The notes below the pieces were generated by a model. It was not told where the DNA came from, made no database searches, and worked only from the letters and a program-made list of their open reading frames with translations. Of a stretch of 64,000 nucleotides of DNA, positions 8,979 to 18,702 are shown in pieces; the stretch's first letter is position 1; each line of letters starts with the position of its first letter. Source of the DNA: UJ101 sp965262705 (lineage in GTDB: Bacteria > Bacteroidota > Bacteroidia > Flavobacteriales > UJ101). The DNA lies in the NCBI GenBank assembly GCA_965262705.1, contig OZ253556.1:1612001-1676000 (forward strand), written 5' to 3'. The position numbers and the translations under genes were made by a program.

Positions 8979-11405
8979 ATGTTATTTGACAAATTGTCAC
9001 TAAGTAATGTAATAGATGAAGATGCAGAATTCATTCCATTGATGACTCAGGAGGAAGAAAAAGCCCTTTTAAACGAGGATACACCCGAAATTTTACCCAT
9101 TCTGCCGGTTCGTAATACCGTGCTATTCCCAGGCGTAGTTATTCCCGTTACTGCCGGGAGAGATAAATCGATTACGCTTATACGAGAAGCTCAAAACGGC
9201 GATAAAACCATAGGTGTGGTTTCTCAAAAAGATACAATGGTTGAAGATCCGAAACGAGGCGATCTGAACAAAGTAGGAACCGTAGCCAGAATTATGAGGA
9301 TGCTCAAAATGCCTGATGGAAATATCACCATAATTATTCAGGGAAAAAGACGATTTCTGGTAGAAGAGTATGTTGAAGAAAAGCCTTATTTTAAAGCTAA
9401 AATTCGTAAATTAGAAGAGGTTAGACAAGAAAGTGATAACTCTGAATTTAAAGCCCTGGTGGAAAGTATTCGAGAAGTCTCGCTGCAAATTATTAAAGAA
9501 AATCCGGTAATTCCTTCTGAAGCAGGGTTTGCCATGAAAAATATTGAAAGCGATTCGTTTTTAATTAATTTTATATCCTCCAATATGAATTTGCCGTTAG
9601 AAGACAAACAATTTCTACTGGGAATTAACGATTTAAAAAAACGGGCTACTGAAACCCTTCGTTTCTTAAATCTAGAATTACAGCAACTTAAGCTTCGAAA
9701 TGATATTCAATCGAAAGTTCGTACTGATTTGGATAAACAGCAGCGCGAATATTTTTTGCATCAGCAGATGAAAACCATTCAGGAAGAATTGGGCGATAAC
9801 TCTTCTGAACAGGAGTTTGAAGAAATGCAAAAACTCGCAAAGAAAAAAAAGTGGAGTAAATCAGTCCGTCAGCATTTTGAGAAAGAGTTTAAAAAAATGA
9901 AGCGCGTGAATCCTCAAGTTGCTGAATTTTCCACTCAGCGGAACTATTTGGAGTTTATACTAGAGCTTCCATGGGAAGAGTATTCTAAAGATAATTTTGA
10001 CTTGAAACGGGCAGAACGAATTTTAGACAAAGATCATTATGGATTAGAAAAAGTAAAGGAACGGATTATAGAACACTTGGCGGTTTTAAAGTTAAAAGGA
10101 GATATGAGGTCGCCCTTAATCTGTCTATATGGGCCTCCAGGTGTAGGAAAAACCTCCCTTGGCAAGTCTATCGCAGAGGCGTTAGGGCGGAAGTATCAGC
10201 GTATTTCTTTGGGAGGAGTGCATGATGAGGCAGAAATAAGAGGCCATAGAAAAACGTATATCGGTGCTATGCCCGGGCGTATTCTTCAATCCATTAAGAA
10301 CGCGGGCAAATCTAACCCGGTTTTTGTATTAGACGAAATTGATAAGCTGGGAAAAGGATATCAGGGGGATCCTTCTTCAGCAATGTTAGAGGTATTAGAC
10401 CCTGAACAAAATCATACCTTTTATGACAATTTTTTAGAAACCGGTTATGACTTATCAAAGGTAATGTTTATTGCTACGGCTAATAATATATGGAATATTC
10501 AACCTGCTTTGCGTGATAGAATGGAAATGATTGAAGTAACGGGCTATACCACTGAGGAAAAAATAGAAATAGCGAAAAGACATTTACTGCCTAAACAATT
10601 AAAAGAGCATGGCTTAGACAAGAAATCTTTGACTATGGGCAAAAAGGAATTTGAAAAAGTAATTGAAGGCTACACAAGAGAAAGCGGGGTAAGAATATTA
10701 GATAAGCGTATTGCAAAATTGGTGCGCTATGCCGCAAAAAATATTGCCATGGAAAAAGAATATACGCCTAAGTTGTCATCGGAAACGATAGAAGAAATTT
10801 TAGGTCCTTCCCGATTAGAACGGGATAAATATGAAAATAATGAGATTGCAGGGGTAGTAACCGGGCTGGCATGGACAGCGGTAGGGGGCGATATTTTGTT
10901 TATTGAATCCGTATTGTCAAAAGGAAAAGGGCAAATGAGCATTACAGGTAATTTGGGGAAAGTAATGAAAGAATCGGCTACAATAGCATTAGAATATATA
11001 AAAACACACCATGAGGGTTTCGGGATCTCACCTGAAATGTTTACTGAGTATAATTTACATGTTCATGTACCCGAAGGCGCTACACCTAAAGATGGACCCT
11101 CAGCAGGAATCACTATGTTGACCTCACTGGTCTCTGCCTTTACACAGCGAAAAGTAAAAGCCCGCTTAGCAATGACGGGTGAAATTACTTTGCGCGGAAA
11201 AGTGCTGCCGGTAGGAGGAATTAAAGAAAAAATCCTTGCAGCAAAGCGAGCGAGTATCAAAGAAATTATCTTATGTGAAGAAAATAAAAAAGATATAGAT
11301 GAAATTAGGCAAGACTACTTGAAAGGATTAAAATTTCTCTACGTAACGAATATGAATCAAGTGATTGAATTTGCACTTTTAAAAAGTAAAGCAAAGAAGA
11401 TTTAA
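8979..11405 (+). CDS. lon: ATP-dependent protease La (Lon)
   Basis: Lon is a homo-hexameric cytoplasmic AAA+ serine protease that degrades misfolded and regulatory proteins. The 808 residues have the expected order: an N-terminal substrate-binding domain (LPILPVRNTVLFPGVVIPV), a coiled-coil stretch (LDKQQREYFLHQQMKTIQEE), the AAA+ Walker A GPPGVGKTSLGKS and Walker B FVLDEIDKLG, and the protease domain. The catalytic serine is in TPKDGPSAGITM (about Ser708) and the catalytic lysine in the GGIKEK motif (residues 749-751). Nothing looks damaged. A repeat fragment begins within a few bases of the stop. Confidence 0.98.
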   Translation: MLFDKLSLSNVIDEDAEFIPLMTQEEEKALLNEDTPEILPILPVRNTVLFPGVVIPVTAGRDKSITLIREAQNGDKTIGVVSQKDTMVEDPKRGDLNKVGTVARIMRMLKMPDGNITIIIQGKRRFLVEEYVEEKPYFKAKIRKLEEVRQESDNSEFKALVESIREVSLQIIKENPVIPSEAGFAMKNIESDSFLINFISSNMNLPLEDKQFLLGINDLKKRATETLRFLNLELQQLKLRNDIQSKVRTDLDKQQREYFLHQQMKTIQEELGDNSSEQEFEEMQKLAKKKKWSKSVRQHFEKEFKKMKRVNPQVAEFSTQRNYLEFILELPWEEYSKDNFDLKRAERILDKDHYGLEKVKERIIEHLAVLKLKGDMRSPLICLYGPPGVGKTSLGKSIAEALGRKYQRISLGGVHDEAEIRGHRKTYIGAMPGRILQSIKNAGKSNPVFVLDEIDKLGKGYQGDPSSAMLEVLDPEQNHTFYDNFLETGYDLSKVMFIATANNIWNIQPALRDRMEMIEVTGYTTEEKIEIAKRHLLPKQLKEHGLDKKSLTMGKKEFEKVIEGYTRESGVRILDKRIAKLVRYAAKNIAMEKEYTPKLSSETIEEILGPSRLERDKYENNEIAGVVTGLAWTAVGGDILFIESVLSKGKGQMSITGNLGKVMKESATIALEYIKTHHEGFGISPEMFTEYNLHVHVPEGATPKDGPSAGITMLTSLVSAFTQRKVKARLAMTGEITLRGKVLPVGGIKEKILAAKRASIKEIILCEENKKDIDEIRQDYLKGLKFLYVTNMNQVIEFALLKSKAKKI

Positions 11406-11407
11406 GA

Positions 11408-11453
11408 TGTGCCCCTTGTAAAAAGCACGTTAACAAAAAAATGCAACGGTCTC
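11408..11453. repeat. Short family A end fragment after lon
   Basis: A roughly 46-bp piece contains a worn left end (CCTTGTAAAAAGCACG) close to an intact right end (ATGCAACGGTCTC), so only the termini of a family A element remain. It starts 3 bases after the lon stop codon. Confidence 0.55.
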
Positions 11454-11583
11454 AATTTATAAGGTCAAATATAATTATTTTAGTTTTTTAATCCCATAAT
11501 TAGAACCCTTTTTTTAATCCTTTTGCAAAGGCCTCTATACTATAAGACTTAAATATGAAAAAAATGTTACACTTTCCTAATAT

Positions 11584-11763
11584 GAGAAGACCATTGCAGA
11601 ACACATAAAAAAGCATGAAAAAGAAAGCATTTAACCTCTCGCTTCAAACGGCTTCTTTACTTCGACCATGCTCAGTAACCTATAAAATACTTACAATCAA
11701 AATATTGCGCGGTGTTTAGCTTCGCTGACTTGTAGTTGATAGCGTATTTTTTGCAACGGTCTC
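11584..11763 (+). mobile_element. Family A element, diverged, with an internal dispersed repeat
   Basis: The left end GAGAAGACCATTGC and right end GCAACGGTCTC bound a copy that keeps the ATGAAAAAGAAAGC start. Internally it carries the small dispersed repeat TTCGACCATGCTCAGTAACC (11661-11680) and a piece of the hairpin family (TTCGCTGACTTGTAGTTG). ATAT flanks both sides, too short and AT-rich to count as a certain target duplication. Confidence 0.7.
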
Positions 11764-11830
11764 ATATTTTTTTGGCATGATTTTAAACTTTAACATTTTT
11801 TTAACTTTTGATGAAATTCATGCTTTTTTA

Positions 11831-11847
11831 TTAACAAAATTTGTTAA
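11831..11847. promoter_or_regulatory. Perfect 17-bp palindrome upstream of the SusC/SusD pair
   Basis: TTAACAAA-A-TTTGTTAA is a perfect inverted repeat with a single central base, about 240 bp before the susC-like start. In this otherwise unassigned leader it could be a binding site for a dimeric regulator of the uptake operon. The composition is AT-rich, so chance occurrence cannot be excluded. Confidence 0.3.
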
Positions 11848-12088
11848 AGTGTTTAAACAAAAGGCTTTATGAATAAACCACTTAGCCTCTTTTTTCTATT
11901 TCTTAAAATAATGATTTTATCCTTCTTAAAATTGGTTAAAAATAAGATTGATGCAATAAGCTAGCCTATAGTTACTTGTTTTTTAAAATAATAAATTATA
12001 GGTTTGGCTTAAATTTTTCTTTTTTAATTTTTAAAATTATAAAGAAAAGAAATAAAAAATTGTATAATCACTATAAATTAATTGAAGC

Positions 12089-15000
12089 ATGAAAAAAAGT
12101 ATGATTGATTACACCGCAATCCTACCCCGTCTGATGAATAGGGGGGGGGCAAGTTGTTTATTATTAAGCGGCTTCCTTCTATTGATGTTTACGGCGCTTC
12201 AGGCGCAAGAAATAGTAAAGGGTGTAGTTCGCGATGATACAGGCGAGCTATTGCCGGGCGTATATATTGAAAGCGAGAGCGGACAAAGTACGGAAACCGA
12301 TGCCAATGGGAAATATACGATTACCGCAAAGCAGGGAGAAAAACTTACATTCAGCCTTATAGGAAAGGAAGATAGGATAAAAAAAGTCAGCGGGGCTGAG
12401 CTAAATGTAGTTTTAAGGAACTCGGAAGCTACCCAAATCGGCGAAGTAGTCGTAACTGCTCTCGGAATTAAAAGAGAGAAAAAAGCATTGGGGTACTCTT
12501 CTCAGAACTTAACTGCCGATCAAGTGAATTCATCACCTTCCAGTAATTTCTTAAATAATTTATCGGGTAAAGTGTCTGGGCTTCAGGTAAAAAATAATCA
12601 AAACTTTGGAGGTTCTACAAATATCGTCCTGCGCGGTTATAATAGTATTACTGGAAACAATCAGGCGCTAATTGTTATAGATGGGGTACCTATTTCTAAT
12701 TCCAATTTAAATTCTTCAAAAGGACAAGAAATAGGATTTGACTTTGGAAATTCCGCCTCGGATATTGACCCTAATAATGTAGCTTCTTTAAACATCCTAA
12801 AAGGAGCAGCTGCCACTGTGTTATATGGTAGTGCTGCAGCCAATGGGGCGATTATTATTACCACTAAAAAAGGACAAAAGAACAATAGACTGGGGCTTAC
12901 TTATAATTCTACCGTGTCGGTTGGAAGTATTGATAAAAGCACCTTTGCTAAATACCAAAAGCAATATGGCGCAGGTTATGGAGGAGTAAATAGTTTCTCA
13001 AAAAAATTTGATGTGGATGGGGACGGAACTAAAGATCTAGTAGCTCCTACGGAACATGATGCTTCTTATGGCGTTGCGTTTGACCCTAATTTATTGGTCT
13101 ATCAATGGGATTCCTTTATTGATGGCAGTCCGAACTTTGGGAAGCCTACCCCGTGGGTAGCAGCAAAAAATGATCCAAGTACTTTTTTTCAACATTCGTT
13201 AAGTTTTATAAACAGCATTAACTTAAACGGAGGAGATGATAGAAATACCTATAATTTTACTTATACCAATCATAACGAAGAAGGAATTTTACCCAACAGC
13301 CGACTGAATAAAAATACGATCAGCGGAGATTTCTCAAGAGATTTCACTGATAAATTGACCGCTTCTACTTTCCTTACTTTTGTTGACCAAAGCACCGTAG
13401 GGCGTAATTCTCAAGGATATAATGATAACATCCTTACCGGTTTCAGACAGTGGTGGCCCACCAATGTAGATATAAAACAACAAAAACGGGAATATTTTAG
13501 AACTCGAAGAAACATCACTTGGAATCAAGTAGACCCTGTAATTGGAAATTTAAACCCAAATTATTGGGATAATCCTTATTGGAGTCGCTATGAAAATTAT
13601 GAATCAGATGATCATTCTCGACTTTTATTGGGCACACGGTTGAACTATAACATTGCACCAAACTTTAATATACTGGGGCGCATCACGCTAGATAAGACGA
13701 CCGATAAGCAAGAACTAAGAAAAGCCATAGGCAGTCATTCGGAAGATTTTGGCTTATCAGGAGTTCGTATTCAAGGGGATGGAATCATTAGGCCATCTAT
13801 AAACCCTGAGACTTCAGGTTATCAACTTTATACCCGAGATTTTTTAAAGCAAACGTATGATTTGATCGCTACGTATGACTATAAAATTAATCAAGATATA
13901 AATGCTAAGTTACTGGGGGGAGGCACCTTTGAAAAGAGCAATGCGAGCAGCGTGGCAGCTTCGACTACCGGGGGGTTAATTCAACCCGGAATTTATAGTC
14001 TTAGCAATTCTAAAGTTTATACTGCCCCTTTACAAAGCGAGATAAATTATGAAAAATCTGGGATATATGGCCAAGCCTCTTTGGATTATCAACAATTCCT
14101 TTATTTGGAGGGATCTATTCGAAGAGATCAATCCACCGCACTCCCAAAAGAGCACAATGCTTACGCTTATTATGCCGTAAGTTCCAGTTTTATTCTCTCA
14201 GAATTTATTAAGGCGAAATGGTTAGATTATTTAAAACTAAGAGGAGGATATGCACAGGTAGGAAATGATCCCGCACCGGGAAGACTTGGAGTTAAATCAC
14301 TGGTAGGTAATTTTGATGGCAATCCTTTATATCAGAATAGTCGTACTTTCATTGATTTTGAAAACCTAAAGCCAGAAAAACAAAAAAGTTGGGAGGCAGG
14401 AATTGAAGCAAGATTTTTAAAAAATCGCATTCAAACGGAAGTTTCTTTGTATAAAACCAATACTACCGATTTGATTTTTAGTGTTCCGTTATCACAGGCG
14501 AGCGGATATTCCTACCAGCTGATGAACGCCGGAGAAACTGAAAATAAAGGAATTGAAGCGGTTCTAGGCTTAACGCCTATAAAAACAAATGATTTTGAAT
14601 GGAATATCAACCTAAATTGGGCTAAAAATAAAAATAAGGTGGTCAAGTTAGCTCAGGAAAGAAAGAACTTACAACTTCAACTTTTTAACCTATCTGTTAC
14701 ACTCAATGCAACTGAAGACGAGCCTTACGGAACTTTCAGAGGCCAAGGCTATATGTATGATACAGACGGGAACAAAATAGTCAATGACAAAGGGCATTAT
14801 GAAACGGTACCAGATAAAATAATTGGAAATGTGCAGCCGGATTGGACGGGCGGGATTTATAATACTTTCACGTATAAAAACTTTTCTCTTGGATTTTTAA
14901 TTGACGTTCAGCGGGGGGGAGATATCTTTTGTTTAGATCAAGCCTATGGGCAAGGTACGGGGCTTTATCCTTCCACTGCGGGCTTAAATGATCGGGGAGG

Positions 15001-15391
15001 GCCTGTTCGGTCGCCTAGCGCACAAGGAGGAGGGGTTATACTTCCTGGTGTCTATGAAAATGGAACCCCAAATACCACCCGGCTTGATGTTTCAAAAGGA
15101 AGTAAGTTTGGTTATATTGGATATCCTGCTGAAGAATTTATCTATGATGCCTCTTATGTAAAGCTAAGGGAGGCAAAAATTTCTTATACCCTGCCTCAAA
15201 AGTTTTTGCAAAATCACTTTATAAAGGGGGCTACCTTTAGTATTCTGGGGAATAATCTATGGATTATCCATAAAAATGTTCCTTATGCTGATCCTGAATC
15301 GACCACCTCTTCCGGAAATACACAAGGCTATCAGTCCGGAGTCATGCCCAGCACACGGGTGTTTTCCTTTAATATTCAATTAACCTTCTAA
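12089..15391 (+). CDS. SusC/RagA-type TonB-dependent outer-membrane transporter
   Basis: This 1100-residue protein is the barrel half of a SusC/SusD pair that imports oligomers across the outer membrane using TonB energy. In order: a signal peptide ending TALQAQ, a carboxypeptidase-regulatory-like beta domain (VVRDDTGELLPGVYIESESG), a TonB-box-like EVVVTALGIKREKKALGYS, a plug domain (VIDGVPI, LNILKGAAATVLYGSAAANG) and a long barrel ending in FSFNIQLTF with a terminal Phe. The SusD partner starts 11 bp after the stop. No glycan-degrading enzyme or regulator lies nearby, so the substrate cannot be inferred and could be peptide as well as sugar. A long AT-rich leader with a palindrome precedes it. 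Confidence 0.96.
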   Translation: MKKSMIDYTAILPRLMNRGGASCLLLSGFLLLMFTALQAQEIVKGVVRDDTGELLPGVYIESESGQSTETDANGKYTITAKQGEKLTFSLIGKEDRIKKVSGAELNVVLRNSEATQIGEVVVTALGIKREKKALGYSSQNLTADQVNSSPSSNFLNNLSGKVSGLQVKNNQNFGGSTNIVLRGYNSITGNNQALIVIDGVPISNSNLNSSKGQEIGFDFGNSASDIDPNNVASLNILKGAAATVLYGSAAANGAIIITTKKGQKNNRLGLTYNSTVSVGSIDKSTFAKYQKQYGAGYGGVNSFSKKFDVDGDGTKDLVAPTEHDASYGVAFDPNLLVYQWDSFIDGSPNFGKPTPWVAAKNDPSTFFQHSLSFINSINLNGGDDRNTYNFTYTNHNEEGILPNSRLNKNTISGDFSRDFTDKLTASTFLTFVDQSTVGRNSQGYNDNILTGFRQWWPTNVDIKQQKREYFRTRRNITWNQVDPVIGNLNPNYWDNPYWSRYENYESDDHSRLLLGTRLNYNIAPNFNILGRITLDKTTDKQELRKAIGSHSEDFGLSGVRIQGDGIIRPSINPETSGYQLYTRDFLKQTYDLIATYDYKINQDINAKLLGGGTFEKSNASSVAASTTGGLIQPGIYSLSNSKVYTAPLQSEINYEKSGIYGQASLDYQQFLYLEGSIRRDQSTALPKEHNAYAYYAVSSSFILSEFIKAKWLDYLKLRGGYAQVGNDPAPGRLGVKSLVGNFDGNPLYQNSRTFIDFENLKPEKQKSWEAGIEARFLKNRIQTEVSLYKTNTTDLIFSVPLSQASGYSYQLMNAGETENKGIEAVLGLTPIKTNDFEWNINLNWAKNKNKVVKLAQERKNLQLQLFNLSVTLNATEDEPYGTFRGQGYMYDTDGNKIVNDKGHYETVPDKIIGNVQPDWTGGIYNTFTYKNFSLGFLIDVQRGGDIFCLDQAYGQGTGLYPSTAGLNDRGGPVRSPSAQGGGVILPGVYENGTPNTTRLDVSKGSKFGYIGYPAEEFIYDASYVKLREAKISYTLPQKFLQNHFIKGATFSILGNNLWIIHKNVPYADPESTTSSGNTQGYQSGVMPSTRVFSFNIQLTF

Positions 15392-15402
15392 ATCACAATA
15401 CA

Positions 15403-16914
15403 ATGAAAAAAATATTTTATAATCATCATAATTTACTAATCATTACAGCGGCAGTTCTTTTTTTAACAAGCAGTTGTGTAAATGATTCCAATACATTTAA
15501 TAATAATCAGGCACAATCGTATAAGGCCCCTGCACAAACGCAGCTAAGTTCTGCTCAAAAAAGTTTAGTAGATCAAATGAACAACGCAGATGTAGATACC
15601 AATGTTTTTAGATTCTTTCAACAGTATTGGGCGATGACGGATTACGGGCCTAGTGATGCAGTATTTGACTTTGTAAAGATGCGAATAGTTCCCGATAATC
15701 ATTGGCGGATTCTTTATGAAGATGTTTTAGGGAATTTAGCCACTGCGAAGGAATCTATCCGAGACGAAGAGCGTTCTGGCTCCATAAAAGAAGATGCGTT
15801 TCAAAAACAACAAACGAATAAACTAGCGATTATAGATTTAATAGAGATCTATACGCTACAAATCCTTGTAGATAGTTTTGGCGATGTACCTTACACCGAT
15901 ATAGATCCTGAAAAAGCATTGTTTAAATATGACGATGCTGCAACCATTTATCAATCATTAATCGAGCGTTTAGATAAAGATCTTGATAATTTAGATACTT
16001 CCCAGTCCTCTTTTAGTAGTGGAGACCTCTGGTTAAACGGCGATGTGGCAAAATGGAAATTATTTGGAAATTCCTTAAAATTAAAACTGGGAATAAACTT
16101 AGCAGATGCAGAACCTTCTCTGGCAAAGAAAACAGTAGAATCGGCTTATCAGGCAGGTGTTATACTTACCGAAGCGCAGGGGGTTAGGCTCAATTATCAA
16201 AAAGAGTCACCTAATTTTAACCCGGTTTATAATGATGTAATTTACGTAGGAAGAACTGATTTTGTAGCGGCAGAAACCCTTGTAAATGCGATGAATGATT
16301 TAAAAGATCCTCGCATAGGGGTATATTTTACAGAGTATGAAGAAAAGGACGATACGGGAAAAATTACTTTTTCAGGATATAAAGGAGGAGAGGTAGGGGT
16401 AAATAATGTTTATGGCAATTATTCTCATATTGGGGATAAAATTATTGAACCAGATGCCCCGGCGTATTTATTTGATACGGTAGAAATCAATTTTTACTTA
16501 GCAGAGGCAGTTGCAAGGGGCTATAACGTAGGCGGTTCAGCAGAAACGTATTATCGTGCAGCGATATTAGCCTCTATGAAGCATTGGGGCATAGACGATG
16601 CCCAGGCAGAGGACTACTTAAAACAATCTGGTGTGGCTTGGAATACCGCTGAAGGTGATTTTAAACAAAAAATCGGTACGCAGGCATGGATTGCGTTATT
16701 TACCCGTCCCTTTGTTTCTTGGACTTCTTTTAGACGATTGGATTTTCCTAAATTGACGGCACCCCATGCCGTTCCTGCAGCCGATAAAAAAGTTCCGGTA
16801 AGGATGACATATCCTATTAGAGAACAAACCGTAAATGGCGAGAATTGGCAAAAAGCCTCAGAGAAAATAGGAGGAGATAAATTAACCACTAAAATTTTCT
16901 GGGATAAATATTAA
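15403..16914 (+). CDS. SusD/RagB-like surface nutrient-binding lipoprotein
   Basis: SusD-like proteins form the lid over the SusC barrel and bind the substrate. The 503-residue product has a lipoprotein signal (LLIITAAVLFLTSSC, Cys25), then an acidic linker and a mostly helical body typical of the SusD-like_2 branch (IIDLIEIYTLQILVDSFGDV, PYTDIDPEKALF, AWIALFTRPFVSWTSFRRLD). It is translated directly after its SusC partner and followed by a strong terminator, so the two form a two-gene operon. Confidence 0.93.
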   Translation: MKKIFYNHHNLLIITAAVLFLTSSCVNDSNTFNNNQAQSYKAPAQTQLSSAQKSLVDQMNNADVDTNVFRFFQQYWAMTDYGPSDAVFDFVKMRIVPDNHWRILYEDVLGNLATAKESIRDEERSGSIKEDAFQKQQTNKLAIIDLIEIYTLQILVDSFGDVPYTDIDPEKALFKYDDAATIYQSLIERLDKDLDNLDTSQSSFSSGDLWLNGDVAKWKLFGNSLKLKLGINLADAEPSLAKKTVESAYQAGVILTEAQGVRLNYQKESPNFNPVYNDVIYVGRTDFVAAETLVNAMNDLKDPRIGVYFTEYEEKDDTGKITFSGYKGGEVGVNNVYGNYSHIGDKIIEPDAPAYLFDTVEINFYLAEAVARGYNVGGSAETYYRAAILASMKHWGIDDAQAEDYLKQSGVAWNTAEGDFKQKIGTQAWIALFTRPFVSWTSFRRLDFPKLTAPHAVPAADKKVPVRMTYPIREQTVNGENWQKASEKIGGDKLTTKIFWDKY

Positions 16915-16939
16915 ATGAAGTCCTGTTAATAGGAGAACG

Positions 16940-16989
16940 AAACGGAATATTTCCCTTATGTTTAAATTAGGAAAGTATTCCGTTTTTTT
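16940..16989 (+). terminator. Intrinsic terminator closing the SusC/SusD operon
   Basis: A hairpin with arms AAACGGAATA-TTTCC and GGAAA-G-TATTCCGTTT (one bulged base) is followed by a run of seven T, 25 bp after the SusD stop codon. A family A end remnant (GCAACGATCTC) follows just beyond. Confidence 0.85.
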
Positions 16990-17024
16990 GTATTATGCAA
17001 CGATCTCGATATGTTAATTTTTTA

Positions 17025-17032
17025 TATTTTTG
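17025..17032 (+). promoter_or_regulatory. Possible -7 box (TATTTTTG) for the split outer-membrane protein gene
   Basis: TATTTTTG matches TAnnTTTG and lies 30 bases before the ATG, just after the SusD terminator, so the gene probably has its own promoter. No clear -33 TTG is present. Confidence 0.4.
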
Positions 17033-17429
17033 TAATTACTATATTACAAATCAGTTAAAAAATGAAAAAAATATTTTTAGGTACTTGTGTGTTATTCACA
17101 ATGGGAGTAGTATTTGCTCAGAAAAAATGGGCAATAGAAGTAAAAGCAGGCGCCAATATATTTTCAAATGCTAATTTTAATAATAACTTCATTAATGAAC
17201 TTGATAGATTATCGATAAACTTTTCTTCGATATCCCTTAGGGGTAAGTCTGGATTTATGGGAGGATTATTAGGAACGTATTTTCTCTCCAACGGGTTTGC
17301 TATAAAATCCGGATTTCTTTATGATCGTAGAGGATTTAAAATTAAAATGAAATATGAATTATATGACACTTCTCCTCGTGTAACAGGTCTCTTTGAATCA
17401 GATGATTACACAGATGATTATATAAATAC

Positions 17430-18702
17430 AAGACCGTTGCAAAAAGTTTGAATGGGATTTATAATCTTTGTTTTTTAGTTTTTTTATTTTACTATTTACT
17501 TATTGATAGGTTTTTCACTGTTTTTTCATGGATTTATTGACTATAAATACGCTTTTATCCTCTTGTTTTACTCTATTTTTAACGATTAGACGCAAGTATC
17601 CCTGGACTCCGATATAAATTATAACTTATCGCCTCCATCAGGTTTTGCGTATGCATCTTTGCTATCCCGCTATATCTTGCCACTCCACCTGAAAACCACC
17701 GCTTTATGCTTCCGAATGTGCGTTCTATTTTAAATCTTGTTTCCCCTACTCGTTTATTGAACTTCTTCTGACTATCGGTTAATGGCTTTCCCCTTTTCGC
17801 TTTCTTCAGTATATGATTCTTCAACTTTCTCCTATTTAACAAACTCGCATTTCTCTCTGATTGATAGCCCTTATCCCCTTTTAAGGGGATACCCACTGGC
17901 AGCTCTGCTGACGCTAAAACCTCCTCTAAATTGCTCACTTCATTTACACTTGCTTTCGTGCTTACTACTCCAAGTACCAACCCTTCTTCATCGGTAACAT
18001 AATGCTTTTTATAGCCATAATAATACTTGCCTCGCTTTTTTAACCAAGCCCCTTGTTTATCTACACTTGCCTTATCCTCTTTTTTTACCCTCGCCTCTTT
18101 TTGCTCTCCGATATCCTCGGTAATCTTATAACTAACCTTGCCTTTCGGTTTTAATGAAGTCTCTACTACACTCGCGTCTACTATCGCTCCTTTTTTGATG
18201 ATGATTTGATGGCGTTCTAATTGAACGTTAATCTCCTTAAATAAACGCTCGTAGGCATTCGCCTGTGTCATCAATGTTCTAAATCTACTCAAAGTACTAT
18301 GATCAGGCGAGGATTGTTCTATGTGTAAACCACAAAAATAACTGAAGGAAAGACTGTCATTTATCCTATCTTCCACTTCGTAATCGCTTAAGCCATACCA
18401 AGTTTGTAATAAACACATCTTAAATAATAATAAACCATCATAACTCGGACTGCCCGTCGCACTTTTCCCCTTATTATAATGGTCATCTATTATTTTACTT
18501 ATTTTTTTCCAGTCTAACAAATTGTTTAACTGCGTGAAAAAAGACTTTTTTATCTTTCTTGTGCGTAAATCACAAATACTATCGGCTAAAGTAGGATGAT
18601 GATATATTTTCATGCCATAAATATACTATCTTTTTAGCTAAAATAGCTGCTTAGTATCACCTTTTTTTTATATCTAATCTTTCATTACCTTGCAACGGTC
18701 TT
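17430..18702 (-). mobile_element. IS5-like insertion sequence, copy 1 (1273 bp, TSD AAATAC)
   Basis: The ends are inverted repeats AAGACCGTTGCAA / TTGCAACGGTCTT with AAATAC directly repeated outside (17424-17429 and 18703-18708). It carries one transposase gene on the minus strand. A second full copy lies at 25072-26344 with the same length and the same protein. Its left end shares AGACCGTTGCAAAAAG with the right end of the family A elements. Confidence 0.95.
17579..18613 (-). CDS. IS5-family DDE transposase, copy 1
   Basis: The 344-residue DDE transposase catalyses excision and insertion of its IS. The N-terminal DUF772-like part reads FKMCLLQTWYGLSDYEVEDR and SFSYFCGLHIEQSSPDHSTL. The catalytic core shows the first Asp in GAIVDASVVET, the second in LKGDKGYQSERN, and the Glu in GETRFKIERTFGSIKRWF. 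The length and motifs fit the IS5 group. The sequence is complete and looks functional, and it is residue-for-residue identical to the second copy, which indicates recent activity. IS5-group members with CTAG targets have 4-bp duplications, whereas both copies here show 6 bp. Confidence 0.95.
   Translation of the reverse strand: MKIYHHPTLADSICDLRTRKIKKSFFTQLNNLLDWKKISKIIDDHYNKGKSATGSPSYDGLLLFKMCLLQTWYGLSDYEVEDRINDSLSFSYFCGLHIEQSSPDHSTLSRFRTLMTQANAYERLFKEINVQLERHQIIIKKGAIVDASVVETSLKPKGKVSYKITEDIGEQKEARVKKEDKASVDKQGAWLKKRGKYYYGYKKHYVTDEEGLVLGVVSTKASVNEVSNLEEVLASAELPVGIPLKGDKGYQSERNASLLNRRKLKNHILKKAKRGKPLTDSQKKFNKRVGETRFKIERTFGSIKRWFSGGVARYSGIAKMHTQNLMEAISYNLYRSPGILASNR

Noticed and set aside
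17782..17997. Plus-strand frame inside the IS (also at 25424 and reversed at 56004)
   Set aside because: Shadow of the transposase gene; the protein has no coherent features and tracks the transposase codons.
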